Part shown: positions 45,260-53,096 of the stretch, piece by piece | Layout: each line of letters opens with the position of its first letter | How positions within the stretch are numbered: the stretch's first letter is position 1 | Origin: Pseudocalidococcus sp964653145 | GTDB lineage: Bacteria; Cyanobacteriota; Cyanobacteriia; Thermosynechococcales; Thermosynechococcaceae | Length of the DNA: 64,000 nt | Assembly (NCBI GenBank): GCA_964653145.1 | Contig: CAZZCG010000001.1 | Span: 124,001-188,000 of the forward strand | Direction of reading: 5' to 3' | Notes under the pieces: model-generated | Database searches by the model: none | What the model saw: the letters and a program-made list of their open reading frames with translations, nothing else | What the model was told of the DNA's origin: nothing | Made by a program: the position numbers and the translations under genes

Positions 45260-46180
45260 TTACTGGGCCTGGCAGCAGCCCACCAGCGGCATTTCAATGA
45301 TTTGTGGGTTAATCCCCGCCTCGGTTAAAAAGCTTTGCCATTGGCCTTTGTAGTCGGCGTTGTTGGGGTTTTGCCGTTGTAGTTCCACCATGGTCGCCAA
45401 GGTTTCGCTCCAAATTTGGTTGGCGGCGTAGAGGGGCAGACGATCCACGGCGGGGGTACTGTTGATTGCTTGCATCATATTCGGATCAATCTCAACTCGC
45501 TCAACCCAACCTTGGACAAAGGGATTGCCACTGGGATCGGCAGGGTTACAAACCAAGGAAAGGCTCCAGCGGTATTTTTTCCCCACCTCTAATCCCATGG
45601 AGCCTTTATCCAACTTGATACTGGCAATGCCTGGGGTACTACTGATGCTGTAGTTGCGCTGTTGGATGATGTTGCCAGCCTCGTCAATTACTAGCAACTC
45701 CGTATTTTGGGCCTGGGAGGCGGGCAGGTAGAAAAACAGTTCTGGGGTGTTGGATGCCGTGAGGATGAGGTTGGTTTGGGGTGACAGGGCCGTTAAGGGC
45801 ATATCTCCGGGAACACAGGTGCCACGGGTGCCTCCAGCGACGGTATTACCGGGCATCCCTAAATTACTGGGGATATAGGCTAACCGATTTTGACCGGGGC
45901 GACTGGCGACACGATCACGGGCAATGTAGGCCTGAACATTACTAATGGCAACCGTAGCAAACCGATCTCCGGGCCGCATTTGTAGGGCTCGGCGGAAATT
46001 AATTAAGGCATCTTGATATTGTCGCTGTGCGGTCAAACTATAGCCCCGCTGCATGTAAGTGTTATAGCTGGCGGCTTGGGCCATCACGGCCTGGGGTTGC
46101 AGGGTAAAGGGCATGATCACACTTCCCAGGCCAACCACCCCGATTAAACCGGCTTGGATGAGAAAACGAGAGGAAAACAT
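45260..46180 (-). CDS. DUF928-type secreted protein with TPR
   Basis: The ATG at 46180 has AAGGAG about eight bases upstream and gives 306 residues. A signal helix ends at VMAQA. A TPR-like pair follows (YMQRGYSLTAQRQYQDALIN, then FRRALQMRPGD). The DUF928 part covers TNLILTASNTPELFFYLPAS, IIQQRNYSISSTPGIASI, GKKYRWSLSLVCNPADPSGN and a helical C-terminus. DUF928 genes often accompany CHASE2 kinases and CHAT proteins in cyanobacteria, as I recall, so the two neighbours may act together. Function unknown. Confidence 0.75.
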   Translation of the reverse strand: MFSSRFLIQAGLIGVVGLGSVIMPFTLQPQAVMAQAASYNTYMQRGYSLTAQRQYQDALINFRRALQMRPGDRFATVAISNVQAYIARDRVASRPGQNRLAYIPSNLGMPGNTVAGGTRGTCVPGDMPLTALSPQTNLILTASNTPELFFYLPASQAQNTELLVIDEAGNIIQQRNYSISSTPGIASIKLDKGSMGLEVGKKYRWSLSLVCNPADPSGNPFVQGWVERVEIDPNMMQAINSTPAVDRLPLYAANQIWSETLATMVELQRQNPNNADYKGQWQSFLTEAGINPQIIEMPLVGCCQAQ

Positions 46181-46495
46181 AGCGAACTCCTTGAAAGTCC
46201 TGATCATTCTGGAAGTGAGAGCTTGTCTGCTGGGCAGTCTTTAATCTATCTATAGTGTTGCAGACGTACTCAGGGGTGGAAGTGATTCCGGCCAGGCCTG
46301 GTGGTGATTATACCTGAGTCAACCCGTGACCTCCATCACGATTCTCTGGCAAGCTAAGAACTTGTAAGTGCTGAATTTTGCTACACGGCGATCAATGCCT
46401 GAGATCAACACGGTCGGTTTCCCCCCAGCCATCCCCAGGCCCCGGATCATCTAGGATCAAAGGACTGAATCACGAGATCACCTGTGGATGCGACC

Positions 46496-48595
46496 ATGAC
46501 AACCGAGACAGCAACTAAAAATCCCCTCCTGATTGGCGATGGATTGCCCCCTTTTGCTGAAATTGAACCCAGCCATGTTGAACCCGCCCTTAAGCAACTC
46601 CTCACAGAACTGAGTCAGGAATTAACCGAACTGGAAGCCTCGGTCACTCCCACATGGTCTGCCTTAGTGGAACCCGTGGAACGCTTGGGAGAACGCCTGG
46701 GTTGGAGTTGGGGAGTTGTCAGTCACTTAATGGGGGTTAAAAACAGTCCGGAATTGCGCGCCGCCCACGAAGCTATGCAACCCGAGATTATTGAGTTTTA
46801 TAGCCGTTTAGGGCAAAGCCAACCTCTGTACCAGGCCTACAAAGCCCTACGAAACAGTGCGGAATGGGAGACCCTCGAACCGGCCCAAAAACGGATTATT
46901 TCCGCTGCGATTCGGAGTGCTGAACACAGTGGCGTGGGCCTGACAGGGGAAGCTAAAGAGCGGTTTAACCAAATTCAACTGGAACTGGGGGAACTGGGAA
47001 CGCAATTTTCCAACCATGTTCTTGATGCCACCAAAGCCTTTCGCTTAAAACTGACTCAACCTGAAGAAGTGGCGGGGTTGCCCCCCAGTTTGCTTTCTTT
47101 AGCCGCCCAAACCGCCCGCGCCGATGGCGAAGAAGCCGCAAGTCCTGAAACCGGCCCTTGGCACATCAGTCTCGACTTCCCCAGCTTTGGCCCTTTCCTA
47201 CAACACAGTCAACGGCGGGATTTACGGGAGCAAGTCTATCGGGCTTATATCAGCCGAGCCGCCAGTGGCGAGTTAGATAACTGGGAGATCATCGAAAAAG
47301 TCCTCAAACTGCGGCAAGAAGAAGCCCAACTTTTAGGGTTCCAAACCTACGCCGAACTCAGCCTCGATGGCAAAATGGCAACCGATGTGGATGCTGTCGA
47401 AAAACTCCTCGAAGAACTTCGCCAAGTCAGTTTCCCGGCCGCGGTCAAAGAAATGGAGGAACTACAAGCCTTTGCCAGTGACCATGGTCAAAATGAACCC
47501 CTGGAACATTGGGATATTGGCTATTGGGCCGAGCGGCAACGGGAAGCAAAATTTGCTTTTAATGATGAAGAACTCCTCCCCTATTTCTCCCTCCCGCGGG
47601 TATTAGATGGCTTATTTGGCCTGGCAGAACGGTTGTTTGGCGTCACGATTGCCGAGATTAAAGCAGGTATTCCCGTCTGGCATCCCGATGTACAGTATTT
47701 CCAAATTAAAGATGAATCTGGAACAGAAATTGCCGGATTTTATCTCGATGCCTACAGTCGGCCGGCGGAAAAACGGGGCGGGGCCTGGATGGATGATTGT
47801 CTCGGGCGGGCCAAGTTCAAAGTGGGGACGGACTTCAAAACTCGCTTACCCGTAGCCTACCTAATTTGTAATCAAACGCCTCCGATTGATGGCAAACCCA
47901 GCCTGATGACCTTTGGGGAAGTGGAAACTCTGTTCCATGAATTTGGTCACGGCCTGCAACATATGCTCACCCAAGTCGATTTTGCCAGTGCCGCCGGAAT
48001 CAATAATGTTGAGTGGGATGCGGTGGAGTTACCCAGCCAGTTCATGGAAAATTGGTGCTACGACCAGGCCACGTTGTTTGGGATGGCCCGCCACTATGAA
48101 ACCGGGGAAGTCTTACCGGAACATTACTATCAAAAACTCATAGCGGCCCGAACCTATCGCTCTGGGAGTGCCATGTTGCGGCAGTTGTACTTTAGTTTGG
48201 TGGACTTGGAACTCCATCATCGCTACCAACCCGGTGGTGAAGCGAAAGTCAATGACATTCGGGATCGGATTGCCAAACTAACGACTGTTTTACCACCACT
48301 CCCAGAAGATGCTTTCCTGTGCTCCTTTGGTCATATTTTTGCTGGGGGCTATGCGGCTGGATATTACAGTTACAAGTGGGCTGAGGTCTTGAGTGCTGAT
48401 GCCTTTGCTGCCTTTGAGGAAGTGGGCCTGGACAATGAAGCTGAAGTTCAAAAAACCGGCCGTCGCTTTCGAGATACGGTTCTAGCTTTAGGGGGCAGTC
48501 AACCACCCATGGAAGTATTCAAATCCTTCCGCGGTCGCGAACCGGAAACAGCCCCTTTACTGCGCCATAGTGGCCTGGTGAGTTCTTCGGTGTAA
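46496..48595 (+). CDS. prlC: M3 family oligopeptidase (oligopeptidase A)
   Basis: From the ATG at 46496 it has 699 residues, full length for oligopeptidase A; a GTG at 46484 is the alternative. The zinc site is FHEFGHGLQHML near residue 480, with the third ligand Glu in INNVEWDAVELPSQFMENW. Other family parts are PEIIEFYSRLGQSQPLYQAY and DDCLGRAKFKVGTDFKTRLP. It degrades short peptides, including signal-peptide remnants, in the cytoplasm. It stands alone; a possible terminator follows at 48637. Confidence 0.92.
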   Translation: MTTETATKNPLLIGDGLPPFAEIEPSHVEPALKQLLTELSQELTELEASVTPTWSALVEPVERLGERLGWSWGVVSHLMGVKNSPELRAAHEAMQPEIIEFYSRLGQSQPLYQAYKALRNSAEWETLEPAQKRIISAAIRSAEHSGVGLTGEAKERFNQIQLELGELGTQFSNHVLDATKAFRLKLTQPEEVAGLPPSLLSLAAQTARADGEEAASPETGPWHISLDFPSFGPFLQHSQRRDLREQVYRAYISRAASGELDNWEIIEKVLKLRQEEAQLLGFQTYAELSLDGKMATDVDAVEKLLEELRQVSFPAAVKEMEELQAFASDHGQNEPLEHWDIGYWAERQREAKFAFNDEELLPYFSLPRVLDGLFGLAERLFGVTIAEIKAGIPVWHPDVQYFQIKDESGTEIAGFYLDAYSRPAEKRGGAWMDDCLGRAKFKVGTDFKTRLPVAYLICNQTPPIDGKPSLMTFGEVETLFHEFGHGLQHMLTQVDFASAAGINNVEWDAVELPSQFMENWCYDQATLFGMARHYETGEVLPEHYYQKLIAARTYRSGSAMLRQLYFSLVDLELHHRYQPGGEAKVNDIRDRIAKLTTVLPPLPEDAFLCSFGHIFAGGYAAGYYSYKWAEVLSADAFAAFEEVGLDNEAEVQKTGRRFRDTVLALGGSQPPMEVFKSFRGREPETAPLLRHSGLVSSSV

Positions 48596-48636
48596 CGTTA
48601 CCAATCTTAAAAAATATTACACAACTTAATGTTTTG

Positions 48637-48683
48637 GAATTCCCCCGGAAAATGCTTGAAATGCCCAGGCCTGGGGGATTTTG
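48637..48683 (+). terminator. Possible Rho-independent terminator of prlC
   Basis: An inverted repeat (CCCCCGG ... CCTGGGGG) with AATT on the left and ATTTT on the right follows the prlC stop by about 40 bases. The T run is short, and the right arm includes a copy of the CCAGGCCTGG motif, so it may be partly chance. The rest of the gap to 48974 shows no gene. Confidence 0.35.
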
Positions 48684-48974
48684 CCGATTACGGTTCAGGA
48701 ATTACGAAAAATTCCTTAGTTGTACGGATGTGGGTCATCAGTCTCTCATTCATAATGATGCAATTGGTATTGTTTGCTACTTTTTAAAATCTTTTTTGTT
48801 TATCGTCCAAACTCGCTATTTATAAAAATTTTAAAGGACCCTAATGCCGTGCTTCAGCGTTCCCCGGTATCCCTGCGCCATCTTCGAGCCAAAAATCCTG
48901 GATTTGTTATTGGTCACCGGTCAAAATTTTTAACGTCCCAGGCCTCACAGTTTTCTTGCAAAGGTTCCGCTCCA

Positions 48975-51233
48975 GTGACACGGGTTCTCTTAATTGACGA
49001 TGACCTCAACGAAGCCTATCTACTGCAACAGATATTAAATCAATCGAGCAGTATGAGTGGTTCGTTTCAAGCGATTCATTCACCCGATATGATCGCTGCC
49101 CAATCCTACTTAAAGAGTAATCCCGTTGACCTGTTGATCGTCTCACTGTCTGACAACCACGACCGCCACACCATTGAGCATCTCCAGCACCTTGCTCCCC
49201 AAATTCCCCTGATCGTGGTGGGGCCGCAGTCTCAGGAACAGTTGGGTGTTGAACTCATCCATGCCGGCATCCAGGATTATTTAGTCAAAACTGACTTAAG
49301 CCCCAACATGCTCGCCCGGGCCATTCGCTATGCCCAAGAGCGTCACGCCACTGAGCAAACCCTCTGGAGAAAAGCAGAACGGGAACGGCTGGTCATCCAA
49401 ATTACTCAACACATCCATCAATCCCTGGATCTCGATACGATTCTGAACACAACGGTAACTGAAATCCGCCAATTCCTTCAGGCAGATCGGGTGGCAATTT
49501 ATCGGTTTCAACCTAATTTCGCCGGCAAAATGATTAACGAATCGGTCGTAGCCCCCTGGCCTTCAGTATTGGGAGATGTGATTCACGATCATTGTTTTTC
49601 CGAGAGCTATGTGGATCGATATCGGCTGGGGCGCATCCAGGTCATCGGCAATGTCAGTACTGCGAATCTCCATCCCTGCCATCGAGAGCTATTGGAGTCC
49701 TACGATATCCAGGCCAATCTTGTGATTCCGATTGTGGTTGAAGCCAAACTTTGGGGCCTGATTATTTCCCATCAGTGTAGTCACCCGCGGGAGTGGGATA
49801 CCGAAGAGGTCAACCTTGTCCGTCAACTCTCTACCCAAGTTGCCATTGCCATTCACCAGGCCGAGTTGTACAACCAATTGCAATTGGAACTGGGGGAGCG
49901 CAAAGACATGGAAAATCGACTCCGGTATCAGGCTCTCCATGACTCCTTGACTAAACTACCCAACCGAGAGCTTCTGACCCAACACCTCAGCAAGATTATG
50001 CAGCGGGCCCAGCAATATCCCCAGGAACAGTACGCCGTTCTTTGCATTGATTTGGATCGCTTCAAAACCTTTAACGATAGTTTGGGGCATCCCGTGGGAG
50101 ATGTCTTTTTACAGGAAATTAGCCAACGCCTTCGCCATGCTATCAGTCCCCAGGATTTTGTCGCCCGCCTCGGTGGAGATGAGTTTGTCATTGTCCTGGA
50201 TCAACTCCGAGATCAAACCCAGGCTGAGAACATTACCCAATACTTACTGGATCGACTGGCGACCCCCTTTCACATCAATCAATACCATCTACACACGACC
50301 GCAAGCATTGGCCTGGTGATGGGGCGACCGGATTACAAAGCGCCAGAAGAACTCCTGCGAGATGCGGATACCGCCATGTATCGGGCTAAGGGGCTTGGGA
50401 AAAACTGCTTTGAAATCTTTAACCCGACCATGTACGAGGAGATCAGCCAACGGTTAAATCTAGAACTGGAAATGTGGCAGGCGGTGGAGCATGGAGACTT
50501 TACCTTAGCCTATCAACCAATTTTTCACCTAAGAAGTAAGAAACTTGTCGGTTTTGAAACCCTGTTGCGCTGGCCTCACTCCACAAAAGGAGCGATTTCC
50601 CCGGAAGACTTTATTCCCATTGCCGAAGAAACTGGCCTGATTATTCCCCTGGGAACTTGGACGTTACAAACCGCGTGCCAACAACTCCATCAGTGGATCC
50701 AGGCCCGGCCGGATTTATTTCGCCATCCCATTAACCTGAGTGTTAACCTTTCGAGTAAACAATTTTCCCAAACTAACCTCGTTGACCAAATTTCCAAAAT
50801 CGTTCAAGCCAACAAAATTCCAGGAAACTGGCTCAAACTGGAAATTACTGAAAGTGTATTAATGGAATATCTGCAGTCAGCGCGGGAAATGTTGCAGCAA
50901 CTTAAACAGCATGGGATTCAAGTGGTCATTGATGACTTCGGGACTGGCTATTCCTCCCTGAGCTATCTCAGTCACTTACCCCTGGATGGCATTAAGATAG
51001 ATCGCTCCTTTGTGCAAAATATGGATAAAACGCCAGAAAACTTAGAGGTGGTTGACGCGATTATTTCCCTGGCGCAAATTCTCAAACTGGATGTGGTTGC
51101 TGAAGGGATAGAAACTGAGGCTCAACTGGCGATGCTTACTAAACTTGAATGCAGCCATGGACAAGGCTATTGGTATTCCCCACCCATGCCTGCGGAACTG
51201 GTTCTTCCTTTCATGGAGCGGCATTGCTCGTAA
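48975..51233 (+). CDS. Response-regulator-like GAF-GGDEF-EAL protein
   Basis: From the GTG at 48975 it has 752 residues. The receiver domain (1-125) keeps the acidic pair (LLIDDDLNEA) and the Lys (QDYLVKTDL), but the phosphoacceptor position reads Ser (DLLIVSLSDN). GAF is about 150-325, with a Cys in NLHPCHRELLESYDIQANLVIP that resembles the chromophore site of phytochrome-type GAFs. GGDEF (340-490) has ARLGGDEFVIV; EAL (500-745) has FETLLRW, IDDFGTGYSSLSYL and DVVAEGIETEAQL. Both c-di-GMP synthesis and hydrolysis are possible. Confidence 0.85.
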   Translation: MTRVLLIDDDLNEAYLLQQILNQSSSMSGSFQAIHSPDMIAAQSYLKSNPVDLLIVSLSDNHDRHTIEHLQHLAPQIPLIVVGPQSQEQLGVELIHAGIQDYLVKTDLSPNMLARAIRYAQERHATEQTLWRKAERERLVIQITQHIHQSLDLDTILNTTVTEIRQFLQADRVAIYRFQPNFAGKMINESVVAPWPSVLGDVIHDHCFSESYVDRYRLGRIQVIGNVSTANLHPCHRELLESYDIQANLVIPIVVEAKLWGLIISHQCSHPREWDTEEVNLVRQLSTQVAIAIHQAELYNQLQLELGERKDMENRLRYQALHDSLTKLPNRELLTQHLSKIMQRAQQYPQEQYAVLCIDLDRFKTFNDSLGHPVGDVFLQEISQRLRHAISPQDFVARLGGDEFVIVLDQLRDQTQAENITQYLLDRLATPFHINQYHLHTTASIGLVMGRPDYKAPEELLRDADTAMYRAKGLGKNCFEIFNPTMYEEISQRLNLELEMWQAVEHGDFTLAYQPIFHLRSKKLVGFETLLRWPHSTKGAISPEDFIPIAEETGLIIPLGTWTLQTACQQLHQWIQARPDLFRHPINLSVNLSSKQFSQTNLVDQISKIVQANKIPGNWLKLEITESVLMEYLQSAREMLQQLKQHGIQVVIDDFGTGYSSLSYLSHLPLDGIKIDRSFVQNMDKTPENLEVVDAIISLAQILKLDVVAEGIETEAQLAMLTKLECSHGQGYWYSPPMPAELVLPFMERHCS

Positions 51234-51439
51234 TTCATCAGCAAAATACCTTACCTAATTCAAATCTCCATTCAATAGTTGATCCAATGGATAGAGATAG
51301 CCTGGTGGGAGTTCAACTTCAAATCCTATTTTTGAATTTACATATCGGCGGGCATCTTAATAAATAGATTCAAAATTTTGAGCTAGGTGGTGATGCAAGT
51401 TATTTGTGAGTTGCTTTCTGAGTTGAGTTCTGAAATTAA

Positions 51440-51691
51440 TTAATTCTGCTGGTTGCTATTTTTCTCTTGCTCACAATGCCAAAATTTAATCAACAATAAA
51501 TAACGGATAATTTGCTCAACCAAACTCTCGACAGCATGACGTTTCTCGTTGCCCAAGTCTTGTAATTCCTCAATCAGATTGTCCAGGTCTAGGGTTTAAA
51601 ATTGACGATTGTTTAGGAGGCCTATGGTTGTTTCTAGCTGCTCCATCTCGTCTGATTCATAGATTTTAGTTAAGTTGGTGAGTGAAGTCAT
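51440..51691 (-). pseudogene. DUF29 gene fragment with in-frame stop
   Basis: Reading from the ATG at 51691 on the minus strand gives MTSLTNLTKIYESDEMEQLE, then TTIGLLNNRQF, a TAA at 51596-51598, and in the same frame TLDLDNLIEELQDLGNEKRH, AVESLVEQIIRYLLLIKFWH, then a stop at 51440. The pattern (short N-terminal helix, NRQF, LDxxNLIEELxDLG) is that of DUF29, which is common in cyanobacteria and normally about 140-150 residues. One internal stop and loss of the C-terminal half mark a decayed gene. Confidence 0.7.
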
Positions 51692-51735
51692 AAACTTTGC
51701 GGTCAGCACTAAATAGATATAACGAGAGAGTGCCA

Positions 51736-52053
51736 ATGAGTGACCCTAATAGTACCATCCAAGCCTTAGAGAGATTCACGGCTGTAGTAACCGATCTGCA
51801 TCGAGACCTGAGCCTGATTAAGCATGACCTTCAAGAGCTACGGTGGGATGTTCGCCTTAATCAAGCCACAACTGTCGAACAACTCAAGTCCTTGAATAGC
51901 AAGTTTGAATCCCTACGCACCGAGATTAAGGAAGATATGGCAGAATCACCGGATCGTCAAAAAGGAACCGATGCAAGATTATGGCTTTTTCTGGGGGGGC
52001 TGGTCACTCTCTTAGGGTGTGGATTTGCTCGTATGCATCGTTACTCCGCTTAG
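51736..52053 (+). CDS. Hypothetical coiled-coil tail-anchored protein
   Basis: The 105-residue protein starts MSDPNSTIQALERF. Most of it is a charged coiled-coil (LSLIKHDLQELRWDVRL, TTVEQLKSLNSKFESLRTEI) and the C-terminus has a membrane helix (LWLFLGGLVTLLGCGFA) with a short basic end. I do not recognise the family. It lies at the edge of the acs-associated island. Confidence 0.55.
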   Translation: MSDPNSTIQALERFTAVVTDLHRDLSLIKHDLQELRWDVRLNQATTVEQLKSLNSKFESLRTEIKEDMAESPDRQKGTDARLWLFLGGLVTLLGCGFARMHRYSA

Positions 52054-52113
52054 TCTTACCTTTTTCAGCTACATGAGTTGAATGTGCAGTCACTAAAATC
52101 GACAATTTCCCAT

Positions 52114-52274
52114 TTAAGCTCCTTCCCGCAACTTATCCAACACTGAGCGATCTTCCAGGGTTGAGGTATCCCCCGTTACTTCTTCCCCGGCCGCTAGCGA
52201 CCGCAACAACCGCCGCATGATTTTTCCGGATCGGGTTTTGGGCAGAGCATCACTAAAACGAATTTCACCCGGCC
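52114..52274 (-). pseudogene. Displaced 3' end of acs
   Basis: This 161-base piece repeats the last 53 codons and stop of acs (RPGEIRFSDALPKTRSGKI to KLREGA). Against the intact copy (53100-53257) the first 76 bases compared show 11 mismatches, then 82 consecutive bases are identical up to the break, which falls at GGCC. Right of it is 23 bases of spacer and the stop of the immunity-type gene. Confidence 0.88.
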
Positions 52275-52297
52275 GGAAAGAGTTCTGATAATCGGTG

Positions 52298-52549
52298 TTA
52301 TGCGGCAGGTTCAACATCTCCCCAAAAACCCATTTCCCGGATTTGCTCAAAGTTTGGTAGCAATAACTCCAGGCCAAGCATGGTTTCTAGCTCATCAGCT
52401 TGTTTCAGAGTTATCTCACCCCGTGTTGCAGCATAGGAAATCTGCCCTAGCATAATTAACCGAGACTCCACAGGGAAATTGTGAGTCAACCCAGCCTGGA
52501 CTCGTCCTTTGATGTCTTCATAGATTGCTGCACTCAAAGACTTTGCCAT
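52298..52549 (-). CDS. Putative immunity/antitoxin partner of the nuclease
   Basis: The 83-residue protein (MAKSLSAAIYEDIKGRVQAG, then LTHNFPVESRLIMLGQISYA) is small, helical and acidic at the end (EIREMGFWGDVEPA-like). The ATG at 52549 has AAGGAG eight bases before it. It overlaps the nuclease gene by about 30 bases, consistent with a coupled toxin-immunity pair. I do not recognise its family, so immunity is inferred from position only. Confidence 0.55.
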   Translation of the reverse strand: MAKSLSAAIYEDIKGRVQAGLTHNFPVESRLIMLGQISYAATRGEITLKQADELETMLGLELLLPNFEQIREMGFWGDVEPAA

Positions 52550-53042
52550 AATCAAGCTCCTTGCGTGTCAAGACGACTGAATGGCCTTGATAATTAACTA
52601 GCATTAAAACCTTGACTTGCTTCTCTTTATCCCACCGTAGAGCATTTTTAATGCCTCGATTCAGCATCTCTAACTCATCCGGGTTAAGAATTCTATTTAT
52701 ATGATAGGCAATTTGACCAGACTGATACTTTCCTTTGCGGACTCCAGCTTGAATGGCACTGAGGATATTTTCGGTACTGGCTTTCAGTTCCTTAAACTCC
52801 CAATCTTGGCCATTAACCATCGCATCAAACTTTTTCCCCTCCCCTCGCTCATTCACCAATTCCACCGCGCTCCCTTGCCTTGCTAAAGACTCTGCTACAA
52901 ACACTTCTGAGGTAAAACTTTCCCCTCGATTATGTCCTTGGTGAATGAGAACATAGCCGCCAGTTTGCTCATCAAAGTAGTACTTCTCATACTCTGTCCC
53001 AGCAGTTTCATAGGCAATGCGGTTCTGAGTAATAGGATTCAC
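52518..53042 (-). CDS. CdiA C-terminal-type nuclease, stand-alone
   Basis: The 174-residue protein resembles the CdiA C-terminal tRNase/PD-(D/E)xK domain: an N-terminal YYFDEQTGGYVLIHQGHNRG, a GSAVELVNERGEGKKFDAMV core, then WEFKELKAS with a likely D..ExK catalytic set. The rest is helical (SAIQAGVRKGKYQSGQ) ending in a beta part with VLMLVNYQGHSVVLTRK. Such domains usually end large secreted toxins; here it is a separate gene. The start is a GTG with no clear ribosome site, so the true start is uncertain. It follows the intact acs by 55 bases on the same strand. Confidence 0.65.
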   Translation of the reverse strand: MNPITQNRIAYETAGTEYEKYYFDEQTGGYVLIHQGHNRGESFTSEVFVAESLARQGSAVELVNERGEGKKFDAMVNGQDWEFKELKASTENILSAIQAGVRKGKYQSGQIAYHINRILNPDELEMLNRGIKNALRWDKEKQVKVLMLVNYQGHSVVLTRKELDYGKVFECSNL

Positions 53043-53096
53043 AGTGAGTTCTGATGATAGCCAGTTAAGTTAAGGACACCCTACTTGGCCTGGTAT

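Noticed and set aside
46484..46495. GTG start for prlC four codons before the ATG
   Set aside because: No better ribosome site than the ATG at 46496; the ATG is kept as the more likely start.
52114..52377. An open frame of 87 codons ending in the acs C-terminus, looking like a small gene
   Set aside because: Only its last 53 codons match acs; the front part is antisense-frame read-through of the immunity-type gene. It is better described as a gene fragment.
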